64,000 nucleotides of DNA from positions 19,322,903 through 19,386,902 of the forward strand of contig CP099845.1 in the NCBI GenBank assembly GCA_030062745.1. The letters run 5' to 3'. Source of the stretch: Capitulum mitella. Its lineage: Eukaryota > Arthropoda > Thecostraca > Pollicipedomorpha > Pollicipedidae. The notes under the pieces are model-generated. The model saw only the letters and a list, made by a program, of their open reading frames with translations. It searched no databases and was not told where the DNA came from. The position numbers and the translations under genes are program-made. Within the stretch, counting starts at the first letter, position 1. Every line of letters begins with the position of its first letter. Positions 1 through 12,500 of the stretch are shown in pieces.

Positions 1-3000
1 GTTGTTAGTAGTCCGTCTCACCATTGCCGCAGCGCGAGCTGATCTTTTCAGCTAAGTCAGCCATATTTAAAAAGGCAACATATATTCTCACGCTTGGGCT
101 TGTCCACCGCCTTTACCTTCATGTCTGGTCAGCTCTGAATTTGCTCCGAGGCGATGTCTTTTCGAGTCTAAATTTGAGGGTGACATAAAACATAGGAGAT
201 GAAAAATATAGAAAATGCACCGATTACGAAAAGATTATTATGTTCGAGATCAAGACAGCCTTCTTTTTTACATTTGGTCTTGTCCTAAAACACGCCAGAA
301 GCTCATTCAGTACATGCTATGCTACGTTTAGCATGCATTTCATCATTGGACTGTAACCCCCGTTCTCATGGCATTATGTCCAACTTCCCATAGCTGAACA
401 TCAGTTGGTGAGCTGGTATGTAACAACCCTGGCAGCTCGGATGACGTCAGACGGGACTTGAACCCTAACAACCTGAGTGAGAAAAAAGGTATATTTTAGC
501 ATTTGTTAGACTTGAATAGGTACATTAGGGCCTGATATTTAACGAGAGTGCGCATTATATTTAAATGCATTACATGTAAGGCCCATTTTACCTGGTTTTG
601 GCTTTAAAATCGATTCCTTCGCCACCTCAGACCAGTGCATCCTCTCTGCCAGCCGGTTCATTCGTCAGCGGTGCCAACTGAACCCTGCATAATCTAGATA
701 ACGTTGGCCAGATCAGGCGGCCGACCCTGGTAATACCGCCAAACGAAGTCTTACAAGTGCAATGAAAAAAACTTTTTCCACGAATACCCACTTGAGGATA
801 CCGTAAAGGAGTGCAGATGACCATCACATTTACTTGGTCAGGACGTTTCGGGAGCATTTCTGGGAAGCAGAGTAGTCATCTCTCAGTCTGATGACCGTAG
901 TTGGAATTTATCGGCCTCATATGGCGCAAGTTGTCTCGTAACTTTAGTTCATAGTACCATCCACTATTTGCCGCAGTGGTTTGGTCTGGGGTTGCTTTTG
1001 TTGCGCTACAACGCAGCTGAAACGCCCATTAGTTTACTTCTAAATCTGTGACTCCGTCAACTCCCAGTTTTTATAGTTTACTGATTGGTGTCCACTAGTT
1101 AAATTGACTAGTCCTCGGGAAAACGTCATTTGCCTCTTGATATCATTTAATTCACAGGATCCCCCACCCCGGGCTTGCAGACGCGACATAATCCTCATTG
1201 GTATTTCATTAGAGCCGAAACAACTGAGGAAAAGCATGCTTAGAAGAAAGTGGTATGAATGATGAGTCTGCAAAATTGAGCAAATCATAACATTTCCAAA
1301 TACAAGGAAAAGAATAAAAAAACACGGACCGCCTGGCAAGCATTCTCGTAGTCCTACGAATAATCTTTTCATATTGTTTAACTTCGTTCGCGAGTGTTTC
1401 CGAGTTACAGATCTTATACGCTCGGAAGAATAATCCGAAAGTCACTGCCCCCTGGTTATAATGCTAAAATACAAATCAAAATGTAGAAAAATGGTGCTTG
1501 TTTTACCCGTAACTTTAATTTGTTTAGAACGCACAATATGTGTAACATATTAAATAATTTAAGTTGTTAATTCAATTTAACTAATCCGTGAACTTTTTAG
1601 TAAATCGAGTTTTCTTACTCACTGCAGCTTTTCACGGAATCGATTCAGATTCTAGCTGACGACAAAAGTGCTAAACTCCTGAATCGGTTCAGTGTTGATA
1701 CGACTGAGAACCAGGCACAAGCCTCGTTACAAAACACGTGACTTTAAATGACCCCTAAAACTTCATGGTTTTTAAGATTGTGGCTTAAAACCCCCAACAG
1801 TATTTGCAGGTCTGTTCCATAGGTGGAATGTTCATATCCTTTCGCAAAAAGGAGATGTATGTTATAAAAATGATAATGATGAAATGATAATGATAAGTGT
1901 GATATGATAATGATAAATGACATACAGAAATGATAAGCATGACTTTTGGACATGAAATTTGAGGGAAACGTGAATGTTTCAAAACATCTGTTCATAACTT
2001 TGAAATTACTCTTAACTTGGAGGCAAGCCTGTAATACTTTCTCCGTCATAGACTGTACCGTAACAAATATCATACGATCTGGCAAAATCTAGCAACGTTT
2101 CCTTCGAGTTAACCAACCCAAGCGATCTTTGAAACTCTGTGCTCCCGACACTGAGGAAGCCTTGAGAAAACTTTATAATTAGTTTGCGCTGCGTGCACCA
2201 GGATTGCAAATCAGACGCCAAACGAAGCAAACATTTGATGGCATGCTATTGGCTTTCCTTGTAGCCTGGTCGTTTGGCTTTGCAAACCGGTCGTGGAATT
2301 CAGATCTTCGACGCGAAATTGAGGAGAACTATGCGTTTCTGACAATTTATGCGAATTCAGTCTGCCTGAAAATGTTAATGTGCTGTAAACTAAAGCATGA
2401 AACAAAGATCTGAAGAGTCTGAAGGGTTATGCCAGGTCACGTGCAGAAAACATTTGCAACTTTGCTGTTTTGGAAACAGCTTATATCGTTGGACATGACT
2501 ATCTTACGTATAAGAACTTAGAAGTTTGAAAGATATTTAATGCTGTTGGGGTGTTATGAAGGTAAATTTTTAGCACATCTACTGTATTTAATTCAACTGT
2601 TACATTAGGAGAGTCATGTAGGGTTACCTTTGGCACTATCATGTGCAAATTCACATAATTAAATTCCATTATTAAACTGGTTCATATAGCGTTTACTCAA
2701 AGAGATCCATGGGATGGCTTGTTTTTTTATCATGATGAAATGCTGTCATTGCCAGCCTTCTAGGACTTGAGTTTGACTGGACGCTTTGGTTCATGGAAAG
2801 AAGGATACAGGCTGTTTTTACGACGGTTATGGCTATAGCTAAGGATAAAACACGCTCATTCCAAAGAGTTCGTGACGTGAGACCGGGGCAGTCAGGTAAC
2901 CAGGCTTACATGAGGCAGAATAGGAATGGAACGGCTTTGCTTTTGGCTTCTCGCAACGTGCAATACTTGTAAACCTAATGAACGAGTTGAGCGGTGCAAT

Positions 3001-3424
3001 CACAATCCCAACAGACAGCCGTCAGAGGTGGTGTCAGACGTCAGACATCAGACGTCAGAGGTGACGTCCACTAAGCGACATGCCACCTTCCCTCCCCTGA
3101 CGGGCAGAAGTCACCGTTAAACGACAAACGACTGCTCGCCGGCCGGACTGGCAGTGCTGTCTTTTGCCTGTCAGAGCTGGGAAGTCAGCTGGATTCCGTT
3201 CCGCTAATCGTGCGTCATCTCCGATCCGCTTGTCTCGGTGCTCTGACGGGTCTACTGATACCGATGTGGCATGCGTTGCCCATGACCCACGGAAACCAGA
3301 CGGCACAGCCCTTGATCCGTATCGATTCTTGCCAGCAGCTGAGAAGAGCCCGCCTGCTCAGAGCCTTCATTAGTTTCGGGTCGTTCCGTGACGAGGGGGT
3401 GACCGGTGTTTGCTCTGTTCTCAG
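1..3424. other. 5' flank or upstream intron of the Sidestep-like gene; no gene recognised
   Basis: I found no exon here with convincing homology. The expected upstream parts of a Sidestep receptor (signal peptide and V-type Ig1) were not seen. About 1862-1935 is an imperfect ATGATAATGATA-type simple repeat. About 3005-3066 is a short tandem block built on CAGACGTCAG that ends in a CRE-like TGACGTC. 1635-1705 contains GAATCGATTC/GAATCGGTTC words like the denser block near 47 kb. Open frames at 2.2-3.4 kb are short and lack family features. Confidence 0.5.
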
Positions 3425-3533
3425 TGCCGCCGGGACGTCCTGTCATCACGCACAACGGGCCGGCCCGTCTCCGGCCTGCTTGGTCCCCTGCCGGCGCAGG
3501 AGCCTCTGGAGCTGGTCTGCACATCACGAGGAG
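3425..3533 (+). CDS. side: Sidestep-like exon: first half of Ig2 (one base off phase)
   Basis: The acceptor is tgttctcag and the donor gtacgc. The beginning reads PPGRPVIT in one frame, as Sidestep Ig2 usually begins. The remainder reads GRPVSGLLGPLPAQEP then LELVCTSRG in the next frame, which gives the B-strand cysteine and the split glycine that joins exon 9082-9285. The length is 109 bp, whereas a phase 1-1 exon should be a multiple of three, so there is one surplus base near the GGGCCGGCCCG run. It could be an assembly error, a polymorphism or real decay; I cannot tell which. Confidence 0.72.
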
Positions 3534-6500
3534 GTACGCGTGGGAATGGGGGCGCCGCCTGGATTTTTCTGATCGTCCTGACTTAGGAAATGCATGAAAT
3601 GTTTAAAAGACCGATTTTTCCTCCGGCCATTTCTCCTCATCGCCATCCATTTGTCTTCTCGAAGGAGGGGGACCCTCGAACCCCCCTGGATGTGCCTTTG
3701 ATTGTATGTTGTGTGGCGTTTACTTACCGTTGAGGTTGGCAAATATGCTGGTGGAGACGTGCTATCGATTAATAATATGCAGAATATAGTCGACACATCC
3801 ATTGCAACGTTGATGTACTGCGATTATGTAGGGGAAAAGATCGCCGCGTTGAATGCAAATCGCACATTTTTTTTTTGCTGTGTATAATAAGTCATGTTAC
3901 TTTGATTCTACCTCTATGCTTTGGTCGGGAGGTTCCCAGCCAGATCAATAGATAATGCATCGATAGATTTACATTTCTCGAGATTTTCTCGTGATAGATA
4001 CATGATTGATGCATGTACGGGATAGGAATTTTCAAGCAGTAATAGCGTTGCACGAAAACAATAAGTTAGGCTTAAGTGTATTCCATGATCAACTTTACAT
4101 GTCTGCTCATTAAAAAAAACACAAGTGAAAAGTGATGACGCTCGTAAAAGTACGGCACATAATCCGACAACCCCATCCATTATCATGCTCGCTGCTATTT
4201 CGATTGAACCTTCCCGGATGTCTTCTCGACGGCGTAAACACCGCTTAGCGCCGACAAATTTCTTCTTTTGCATTTCGGAAGCCAAACATTTTTGAATTGT
4301 TTTGGGAACATTCGCAGGTTATATACATTTGGTCTATTAAGTAAAAGTTGTCGTCTGTCAGTGAATAAAGACATATGTTTCATACAAAACTTCTCAAAAG
4401 TGGAGGGGGAAGTTGGTGCCTAATTATATCCAAAAGTCCAAACGCTTCATAAGGTCTGGTCGCAAAAAATGGACAGCCAATCTTCTGAACGAAAAAAAAA
4501 ATGTAAGAAGTGGGTCCTGAAGTACCGACGTTAGTTATTAAGTGCTGGGTCTTCAGTTCGTCTCGGACCACGACCGCAGCCACCACCTTTTGATTGCTGA
4601 GACGCTAGGATTCCGTCGAACAAGATACTCCCCACCGAAAGGAGCCGGAACTCTTTCCCTACATCATCGCCCCAAAATCCGAGAGGCTTTCATTGCCTCC
4701 GCCCTGACGCCGTCTGTGCGAATCAGCTCCGATACAAGCAGCGGCCGGCATCCGCTCCCGCGGCTGAAAAGGCCCCGTCTCGAGTGCCGGCCAGCGAACG
4801 GCAACTCAAACCAGCGGCGGCCGGCCAGCACCGCCGCCGACGCTCGATCGTCGCCTTCGACGCCCGTGCGGCCCTCCGCGGCGGCCGTCGGGCGCCGCCG
4901 GTCCGCGACCGGCGACAGCGGCCCGCTGCGGTCGCCGAAAGTCGAATGGAAAGTGGTCCCATAACCGGGTCGTTGCCGCCCGGAGTGGGACGTTATCCTG
5001 AGTTTGGCACTCGGCTTGTGGATGGGGAAAAGAGCGATGGCGTCCCGGTTCCGTGAGGATGCTGGATCAGTGGGTCATTAACGTGCTGGAAGGAAAACTC
5101 CGTAAGCAGCCATCACGCTAGCTGAGCCTTAGTAAAAACTAGACACTATTAAGAACTTAGACTGAGATTTAGATTGACACTGACTGAGTAACTAGACTGA
5201 GACAGAGACTAGATTAGATTGGGAAACCATGAATAATTTTTCTCATGGGCAATGTATAGTCAGATGCTTGTATTAAATGCTGTTAATATCTCGCCCTCCA
5301 ACATCAATTTCATGTCGCCTTTTCCTGCCCAGTTTGCATATTGAACAGATTAAGATGCATAGCTTTGCACAGCTGTTGCCATTTTGCAACCAAACTTGCC
5401 TCGAAAAATGCTACCGATATATGGTCTCGGAACTCCATATCGACACGGCGAAAGAAACATATGCAGGGGGGTGGGCCGATTCTATGTCCTTGCGCGGGGA
5501 TTGGGGAAAACACTCGACGCCCACAACATCAGTTTAAAACGCCAAACTTACGGTTCAAACTTTGCCGTCATAAGCATTGATACTTGACACACAGATGCTG
5601 TGTTCCATAGCAACTCACGAATTTCAGCTCTGTATCATAAAAAAAACAAATGTTAGCAAAAGATTGCGGCATGTTTTTTGGGTCGACATCACTCCTTAGA
5701 ATTTCTAGTCTAGAAACAAAAAATTAATAATAATAGTAGTGATTTTCCAGCTTACGAGAACTCTAAAAGCCGTTATTGTGTTTAGACCTTCAAGGTTTAA
5801 AAAAAAACATCGCCACAAAAACATTGCCAGCAGGTTTATGCACAGCCGGAAAGACTATAGCATCCACTCTGTCAATGAATCATGGCTGGTCCATTTCAAA
5901 GGCAAAAAACATCGCCATTTTGCCAGCTATTTCAGGTGTTGACAGAAGTGTATTAAAACTTCTCAAAACTTATGAGCATTTTGTATCGCAGCTTTAAAGA
6001 TCATGTCACCCAGAGCTCTTCATTGGTTGTGGAATTGGGAATACTGACAATGTAAATATCCGATGACATCAGTCATTGGATATTCACAATGATATCAGCC
6101 ATTTTAAATAAAAAAAACAATTTCGTAAGTTTTTGAATATATTTTCGAATAAAAAAAGCAGTTTCATAAGCCATTACGGATAAAAAACAGTGACATCAGT
6201 CTTTGTTATTTTCTGTGTTTTTCATTGAACGGGAAGGATTGCGATATGACAGCGGTCTGATATCCACGAAGGTTATCAGATGCCTTGCGTGTTGCGGTGT
6301 CGGACGTTTCCCTAAATCGTCCACCTAGCGAAGCATACGGCGACTGCTGAAGTTTGGCAATATCCGGACTTCTTGGGTTCAGGAAATAGAGGATTATCAC
6401 ACGGGGGTGCTTTACGCTAAAGAGAAATGCATCGGAAGTTGGCACTGTTTCCTCCAAGGGAGGAAAATTACTGCATTAATTAACCTGGCACTGCTAGGGA

Positions 6501-9500
6501 TGTCAAATACGGCACCCCTCGGTTGTTGTTGAATAACTTCTAAACCGTCAGGGACAGCCCAATCAAATTCTCATTACCTGTGCATCAATCAACTTTCCAT
6601 ATCTTGACACTAACATTATTTTCATGTCAGGTCAGGTCTTGGAGATATAACGTCATAAGTAAACCCTTGTATTTATGTTTTTGCCGCTTCGGATGGCGGC
6701 GCTGACATCGGTCGTTTTTTCATAATATTTGCGAATATAATGCTTAGGCGCACGGACTATAGCGCGACTTAGGACACGGTCCTCAACAGGATGTATAATC
6801 GTGGAATGTCAACATTAGAGGCCGCGCTAGGTCACATGCGTGGTGACGATTGGACTGACTCGCATGGTGTGTGGTAGAAGTGGTTGCTGCGGACCTTCCC
6901 CATCGTTCAAGTCAGACAAGCAGATCCATATGCCCCTCTTAGCAAGGTTCACCAAATGCAGCGTGAAGTCACCTGAGGTCACATCAAAGGTAGATGTCAA
7001 AACGAAATGAAGTACGACATTGTCTGTGGATCATCGTTCAGGTGTTATGGACGTGTAGCAAAGAGGAGCTATTGTTCCTAATCAGAAAAAGAAAAAAAGT
7101 GATTATTTGTCTTTACCTGGCTTGACCTGGACTCGATAAAGAGCAGCGAGTGCAGATCTAATTTTTGTGAGATATCATCTCAGTTCTATACTTGACGCAG
7201 TCAAGAATCCCCAAGAGTCATTATTGCTCTTCGTCAGGAAGAGTAATGAAACCTTATCTGACCTGGCCTAAACTGACCCTGACTGGATGAAAAACAGGTA
7301 ATGCAAGCTAATTATCAGGCTTCACTTCAGCCCTTTTTGTCAGGTGGACCAAAACGACTGTGAGTAAGTATCGATCTTTGACATGTAAGTTAAGATCAAT
7401 GTTTCACATGACCCAGGTGACGTTGGCTCCACATTTTAAAACTTTTTTGGCATGCTTCTGATGTAGAACATTGTATCCTATCCTGTGATACCCATCTGAA
7501 GGCTCTAGGAGTAATATTGCCGATGCCATGGTGTATAAACCAATGCCAGTTTTTCCTACGTCGTGTTATGCGTTTTGCGCGACCTGTGACGTCATCAGTC
7601 ACATGACCAGGATAAACATACTATTTTCTGGATTGCAAGACTTAGGGTTATCGATTAATCGTAGACCTGTTCAGATCAGACGGTTAGATCCTGAGATAAC
7701 ATGGGGCGCCATTTTTAACAACCCCAGGTGTTTGCGACTACATAAACATGCCAGGCGGTCCCGGGGTTAAATTTGCGTCTGTTCAAAATAACGGCTAAAC
7801 GTAGCTTCCGATGCATCTTTGTGAAACTGGTCACTGGTTGTTGTTGACAACGCTTAGAGTAAAGGATAAACTTAGATGACTAGTGCCGGACGCCATATGA
7901 CCCAGTGGTCTCAACGCCCTTAAGCCCCAGTCGCACACACCAGGGCTTGGGCACTGAAAAGACAAAGGTAGACGGTCAAGCGGTCGAGGAAAAATGGAGC
8001 AATGCAACTAGTAATACGCGCCATGATCTGCTACCGGTTCCCCTTTGTAACCAATGTATTTCAAGACGTATGCGCTTTGGTCGTAATACGCTATATGTTG
8101 TACGTATAATATCCTCAAATAGTTTGGAAGACTGTGGCAGTGTGCACTGACGTAAGCGTGTCATGCTGCAAGTAAAAATATAGCCGAATGCGGGTTATAT
8201 TTATTCCATAGCGTTGCGTCTGTGAGTCAGTGCATTTTGCGGCCTGAGCGACCGGCCACATAGAATGTACCCGGCCCACGTTCCCCGCTCAGTTGCTCCG
8301 ATTTTCCTCGTCTGGAAAAATTCCTCCAAACGCTCGGGCGAATCTCTCGCGTCCAAAGCGGCGATTCCGCCGCCGCAACAGGGCGCGGGGCGGCCCGACG
8401 CCGGCACGTGGCGCCGCCGCCCGCGCCGCTCAGATCGCGACGACGGGCGTGCTCAAGCGCCGACTCCAATGCATAACCTATGAGGCCCTGATTGAGACCC
8501 GTCGCACGCCGGGCACCCGCCAACGGTTGACCTTCGACGTTCGACGTCGCGACGTCGGCGGCGACACAACGCCTCCCGCACGCCTCCGAGCACCCACGCC
8601 GGCCGCTCGCAGGCTGGGGAATATTGACCGCATCGCCTCGACCCGCAGACGTCCGTCCGTCCGGACCCATGACGAATACGTCTTCCCGCCGCGGACAAAG
8701 TGCGATGACGTGGAGCACTTCGGCCCGCGTAACGGTCTTTCTGCGCCGAGAATAGACGCCAACATTCACCTGCCGGCCGTTTCGCGCGTAATGTCTTTTC
8801 GACGGACCGAGAAATCGTGCGACGGACTGGAAAACCGAGCCTCGGCTTGCTCGCCGCGGTACCAGCTTCGGTAGGCACGTTTGGTTCCCTGTGATCCCGG
8901 CTGACCTACTCGACCCCGTCGTCTTGGCCTGTCTGACCTCTACTGACCGCGTCTGACCTCGTCTTCCGCGTCGCCTGACTTCCATCTGTCGCATTCTGGC
9001 CCGTCGTCTGGCTCCGCCTGACCCCGTTTGACCTCGCCTGACCTCGCCTGACTTCGTTTGACCCCGTCTACCCCGGCCCAGGGCGGCCGGCGCCGCGGGT
9101 CTCCTGGCTGCGTGACGGCCGCGCGGTGGCGGCGGAGGCCGACGTCGGCGGCGACGGCCGCTCGTCGAGCGTGCTCCGACTGCCGGCGCTGGGCCGGGCC
9201 GACCTCCTGACCCGGCTCACGTGCGTGGCGACCAACAGCAACGTCAGCCGGCCCCAGCTGGCGGCCGTGGTCGTCGACATCAGCTGTGAGTGGCCGGACG
9301 GCACGACGGTGCGGCCCGAGAGCACTGTCAGGGTGTCCAGCGGCATTCCAGGACCAGACGTAGGCGTAGGCGTTGCGATAGGCGCTCTCGTTATATTTCA
9401 GTGGGTTTCATCCGAAATTATCCATAGAGTGATGCTTCTTGTTAGCAACTAGAGCTATACCCTCAAGTTGTTGCGGTAGACTTCTGTTTTCAAGCTCTAA

Positions 9501-12500
9501 ATGTACCATTTAGTCATTATTTCCGTCCAAATGCTTCTCCTTTCATACATGAGTGCGTGCAGCATGGCGCGCTTCCTGTGCACGTCGCTATAAACCATGA
9601 GCCGCAGTGCCGCGGCTGTTTGTATGTCCAGAGCCACGTTAGTCTTGTGAATGACACGCCTGCTGTGACGCATTTAGTCGGCCGCCGGCTGTCGGTTCAC
9701 TGCTGACCGGACCTCTGCGTGTCCCAGTCAACCCGCTGTCTGTGAGTCAGTCAGCAGGTTACGGGGCCGCCACTGGCCGGACCTCTGCGTGTCCCAGTCA
9801 ACCCGCTGTCTGTGAGTCAATCAGCAGGTTACGGGGCCGCCACTGACCGGACCTCTGCGTGTCCCAGTCAACCCGCTGTCTGTGGGTCAGTCAGCAGGTC
9901 ACGGGGCCGCCACTGACCGGACCTCTGCGCGTCCCAGTTGCCCCGCTGTCCGTGGAGATCCTGGGCTCCGCGCGGGCGCCGCTCGTGGTGGGCCGGACCT
10001 ACAGCCTGGTGTGTCGCAGCCAGGGCTCCCGACCTCCGGCGAACGTCTCCTGGTGGCTGGCCGGCCGGCAGCTTTCCGGCGAATCGACGACGGTATACAG
10101 CAGATAGTTTCGTTTCGCTGCACAATTACTGATGGCTTCAATAATAGGTTTTGACCAAAGCGTCTCGACATCGTGGCCTGTCCGAAAGGGATCATGCTCG
10201 AATACTTTTTTCACAAGTGAAACCAGCCATGCCTGTAATTTTGTTATATGTTCCAAAATGAAATATTAATTTACATACATTAAATTAAGCGTCATTATGT
10301 CCACTCCGAAAACATGCATAAGTTATTTTGAACTGTTTGCACGCTGGGTCATACTGCTGGACGGCGTCCCAGCTCACTGCTTAAGACGCACAGTTTTACA
10401 CCTAAAGTCTTTGCTCCTTGTATCTTCTGATATGAACGTCTACATATTATTGGTACGACTAAACGTCTTTGCTAGAAAGAGTTACGTGTCATTATTAGGC
10501 GTTTCCAAACAAAATTGTCACGACAAAAATGACCCAGTTTCACAAAATTAGCCTAGGGCTTATACTCGTACATGCACTAGACACCGAAAGTGTCATATTA
10601 TTCTCGTTCATCGTGCTGAGGATGGCTTAACATGAGAGCAGCGTGTTTCTTCAAGGGGCTGTTTTGATACAAAAAAATACTATCCAGCTGATTCGAAACA
10701 GTTTCCGGAATAGAGCGTTTTACAAAAATGCGTAACTGTTATGGCTAGTCAACCTCATGAAGGAGCTATCTGTCGTTGACTCAACCATGTCATTTCTCCC
10801 TTTCTAATGTGAACTCGTGTTACTATGCATCACACTGACGTCTGATTTCATTCCGCCAGGTGTCCGAGGAAGGCAACGTCACCATGAGCACGCTGTCGTT
10901 CCAGCCGCTGTCACGTGACCACGGCCAGAAACTGGTGTGCCGGGCGGAGAACGATCACGTGATTAACGGGACCCTTGAAGCCACGCGACTGCTCGACATT
11001 CGATGTAGGATATATCACATACTGAACGGACCCCGACGCGTGATGTTAGGTGCAATTTTGTTCTTTTACATTTACATTTTGTTCTTTACAGTAGTTGTGC
11101 CAGCGGTTTTGTGGGCAGATCTGGGTCTTCGAGGCGTATCTTGCCACGTAACGCAGATGAGTGGGACGTGATATTCAGCAAAAGCTACGAGGGGAGTATC
11201 CTGTTCACGTCTCCTCTTTTATGTGGACATGCTAGATGCGGGAATTTCAGTACATCAGCAGAGGTAACGCTTTCGTGATCTTACGAAACCGATACTGCGC
11301 ACCAGCATCTTCTCACGCTTCACTTATAAACAAAATGGGATCACGGGAAATTAAAACAAGTACCCGAAAATGGGTGCAGAATGTTGATTCTATTTCTATC
11401 CAACTCCTGACTCACTCATAGTCCAAACTGTATTTTATGGCGACTGCGGTATCTGAGTACAGTTTTTGTGATATGTGGAAGCCGAACTTTAGGCCGATAT
11501 TGCCTTTGTCGCGAGCAAACGTTATCTAAATGGGAATGGATGTAGAAATGTGAGTGAATTTCGTCGAGCCTCGTCTGATGTGTGGTGCGTTCACTGAAAG
11601 TCGGGAAGTTTGCAGGATTATTGCAGAATTGCAGCACTGTTTCATATAGCATTAAGCATACAACAAAAACGTTAGGACACAAACAAAATGGACAAACAAA
11701 TATGTTTCCATGACATAATTTCGAACCGTTTAGGCCCTTAAAGTTGAAGGAAATGTGCACTAAAATCATAAAAGCGATATCATTGCAAGTTTCGCTGAAA
11801 TATAAATGGTTGCTGAAAAGGTTACAGGAGTGCTCAAGAAATGCTTTATGGGAAAAATGAAAAGTATGCCACGTCGTTCTCCTTGATGAATACTCAATCG
11901 ATGATATTCTGAAAACATTTCTGACGGGACTTGCTGAAAAGCCATAGAACTTCTACGTTACTCGGAACAAGTCATTGGGTACGCCATGAAAACGCCAGAC
12001 CACTCCGGCTAACATGCACCACGCCCGGCAGACGCCCCATCGGTGAGTCTGAGGCTGGGAAAGGCTCTGGACCCGGCCAACATCAGGCAGGGCACGGACG
12101 TCTACTTCGACTGCAGCATCAGTGCCAACCCGAGCGTCTACAGCGTCGCCTGGCTTCACGACGTGGGTGGTCGTCGAGGCTGGCCGACCTCGTGCCTCGT
12201 CGCGTGCGGCGGTCGCGTTCCGTTAATTGGGAACGCGTCGTTTTTAACGAGACGGACCTGCAGCGACATTGGCTGTGTGACTTGTGGCCGTAGCGGTACT
12301 GTACAACAGCAGTCACGGGTGCAAAACGGTTATGTGCTTGTTTGGCGCGATGGCTCGGTTGGCTCAAAACGTTGGTAGTGTTTCTTCAAGAAAAGCTGTA
12401 GTGAATCATGGGCTCACCACGATAACGATTGGTTATTTAAACTACAGGGGCCTCCAAGACCTTCTGCATTGGTAAGATGACTCTGCTGTCTGTGGCTAAG

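Larger units (their letters stand above)
3534..9081 (+). other. Large Sidestep-like intron with TTAA element and repeats
   Basis: This intron of about 5.5 kb has no recognised gene. It holds a GC-rich block at 4690-4960, a short-period GACTGAGA-like simple repeat at 5150-5220, a small hairpin at 6055-6084, the TTAA element 6480-7770, a GC- and CpG-rich block at 8330-8880, and a run of CTGACC-type words at about 8895-9070 just before the next exon. Confidence 0.6.

Noticed and set aside
3164-3424. Plus-strand frames before the Ig2 half-exon as the Ig1 domain
   Set aside because: No V-set cysteines or Trp in proper spacing and no donor that fits phase 1.
8227-8994. 255-codon open frame on the minus strand with long open frames on the other strand too
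   Set aside because: The block is so GC-rich that stops are rare in every frame. The translation is Arg/Gly/Ala-rich with no domain, and it lies in an intron next to the Ig2 exon.
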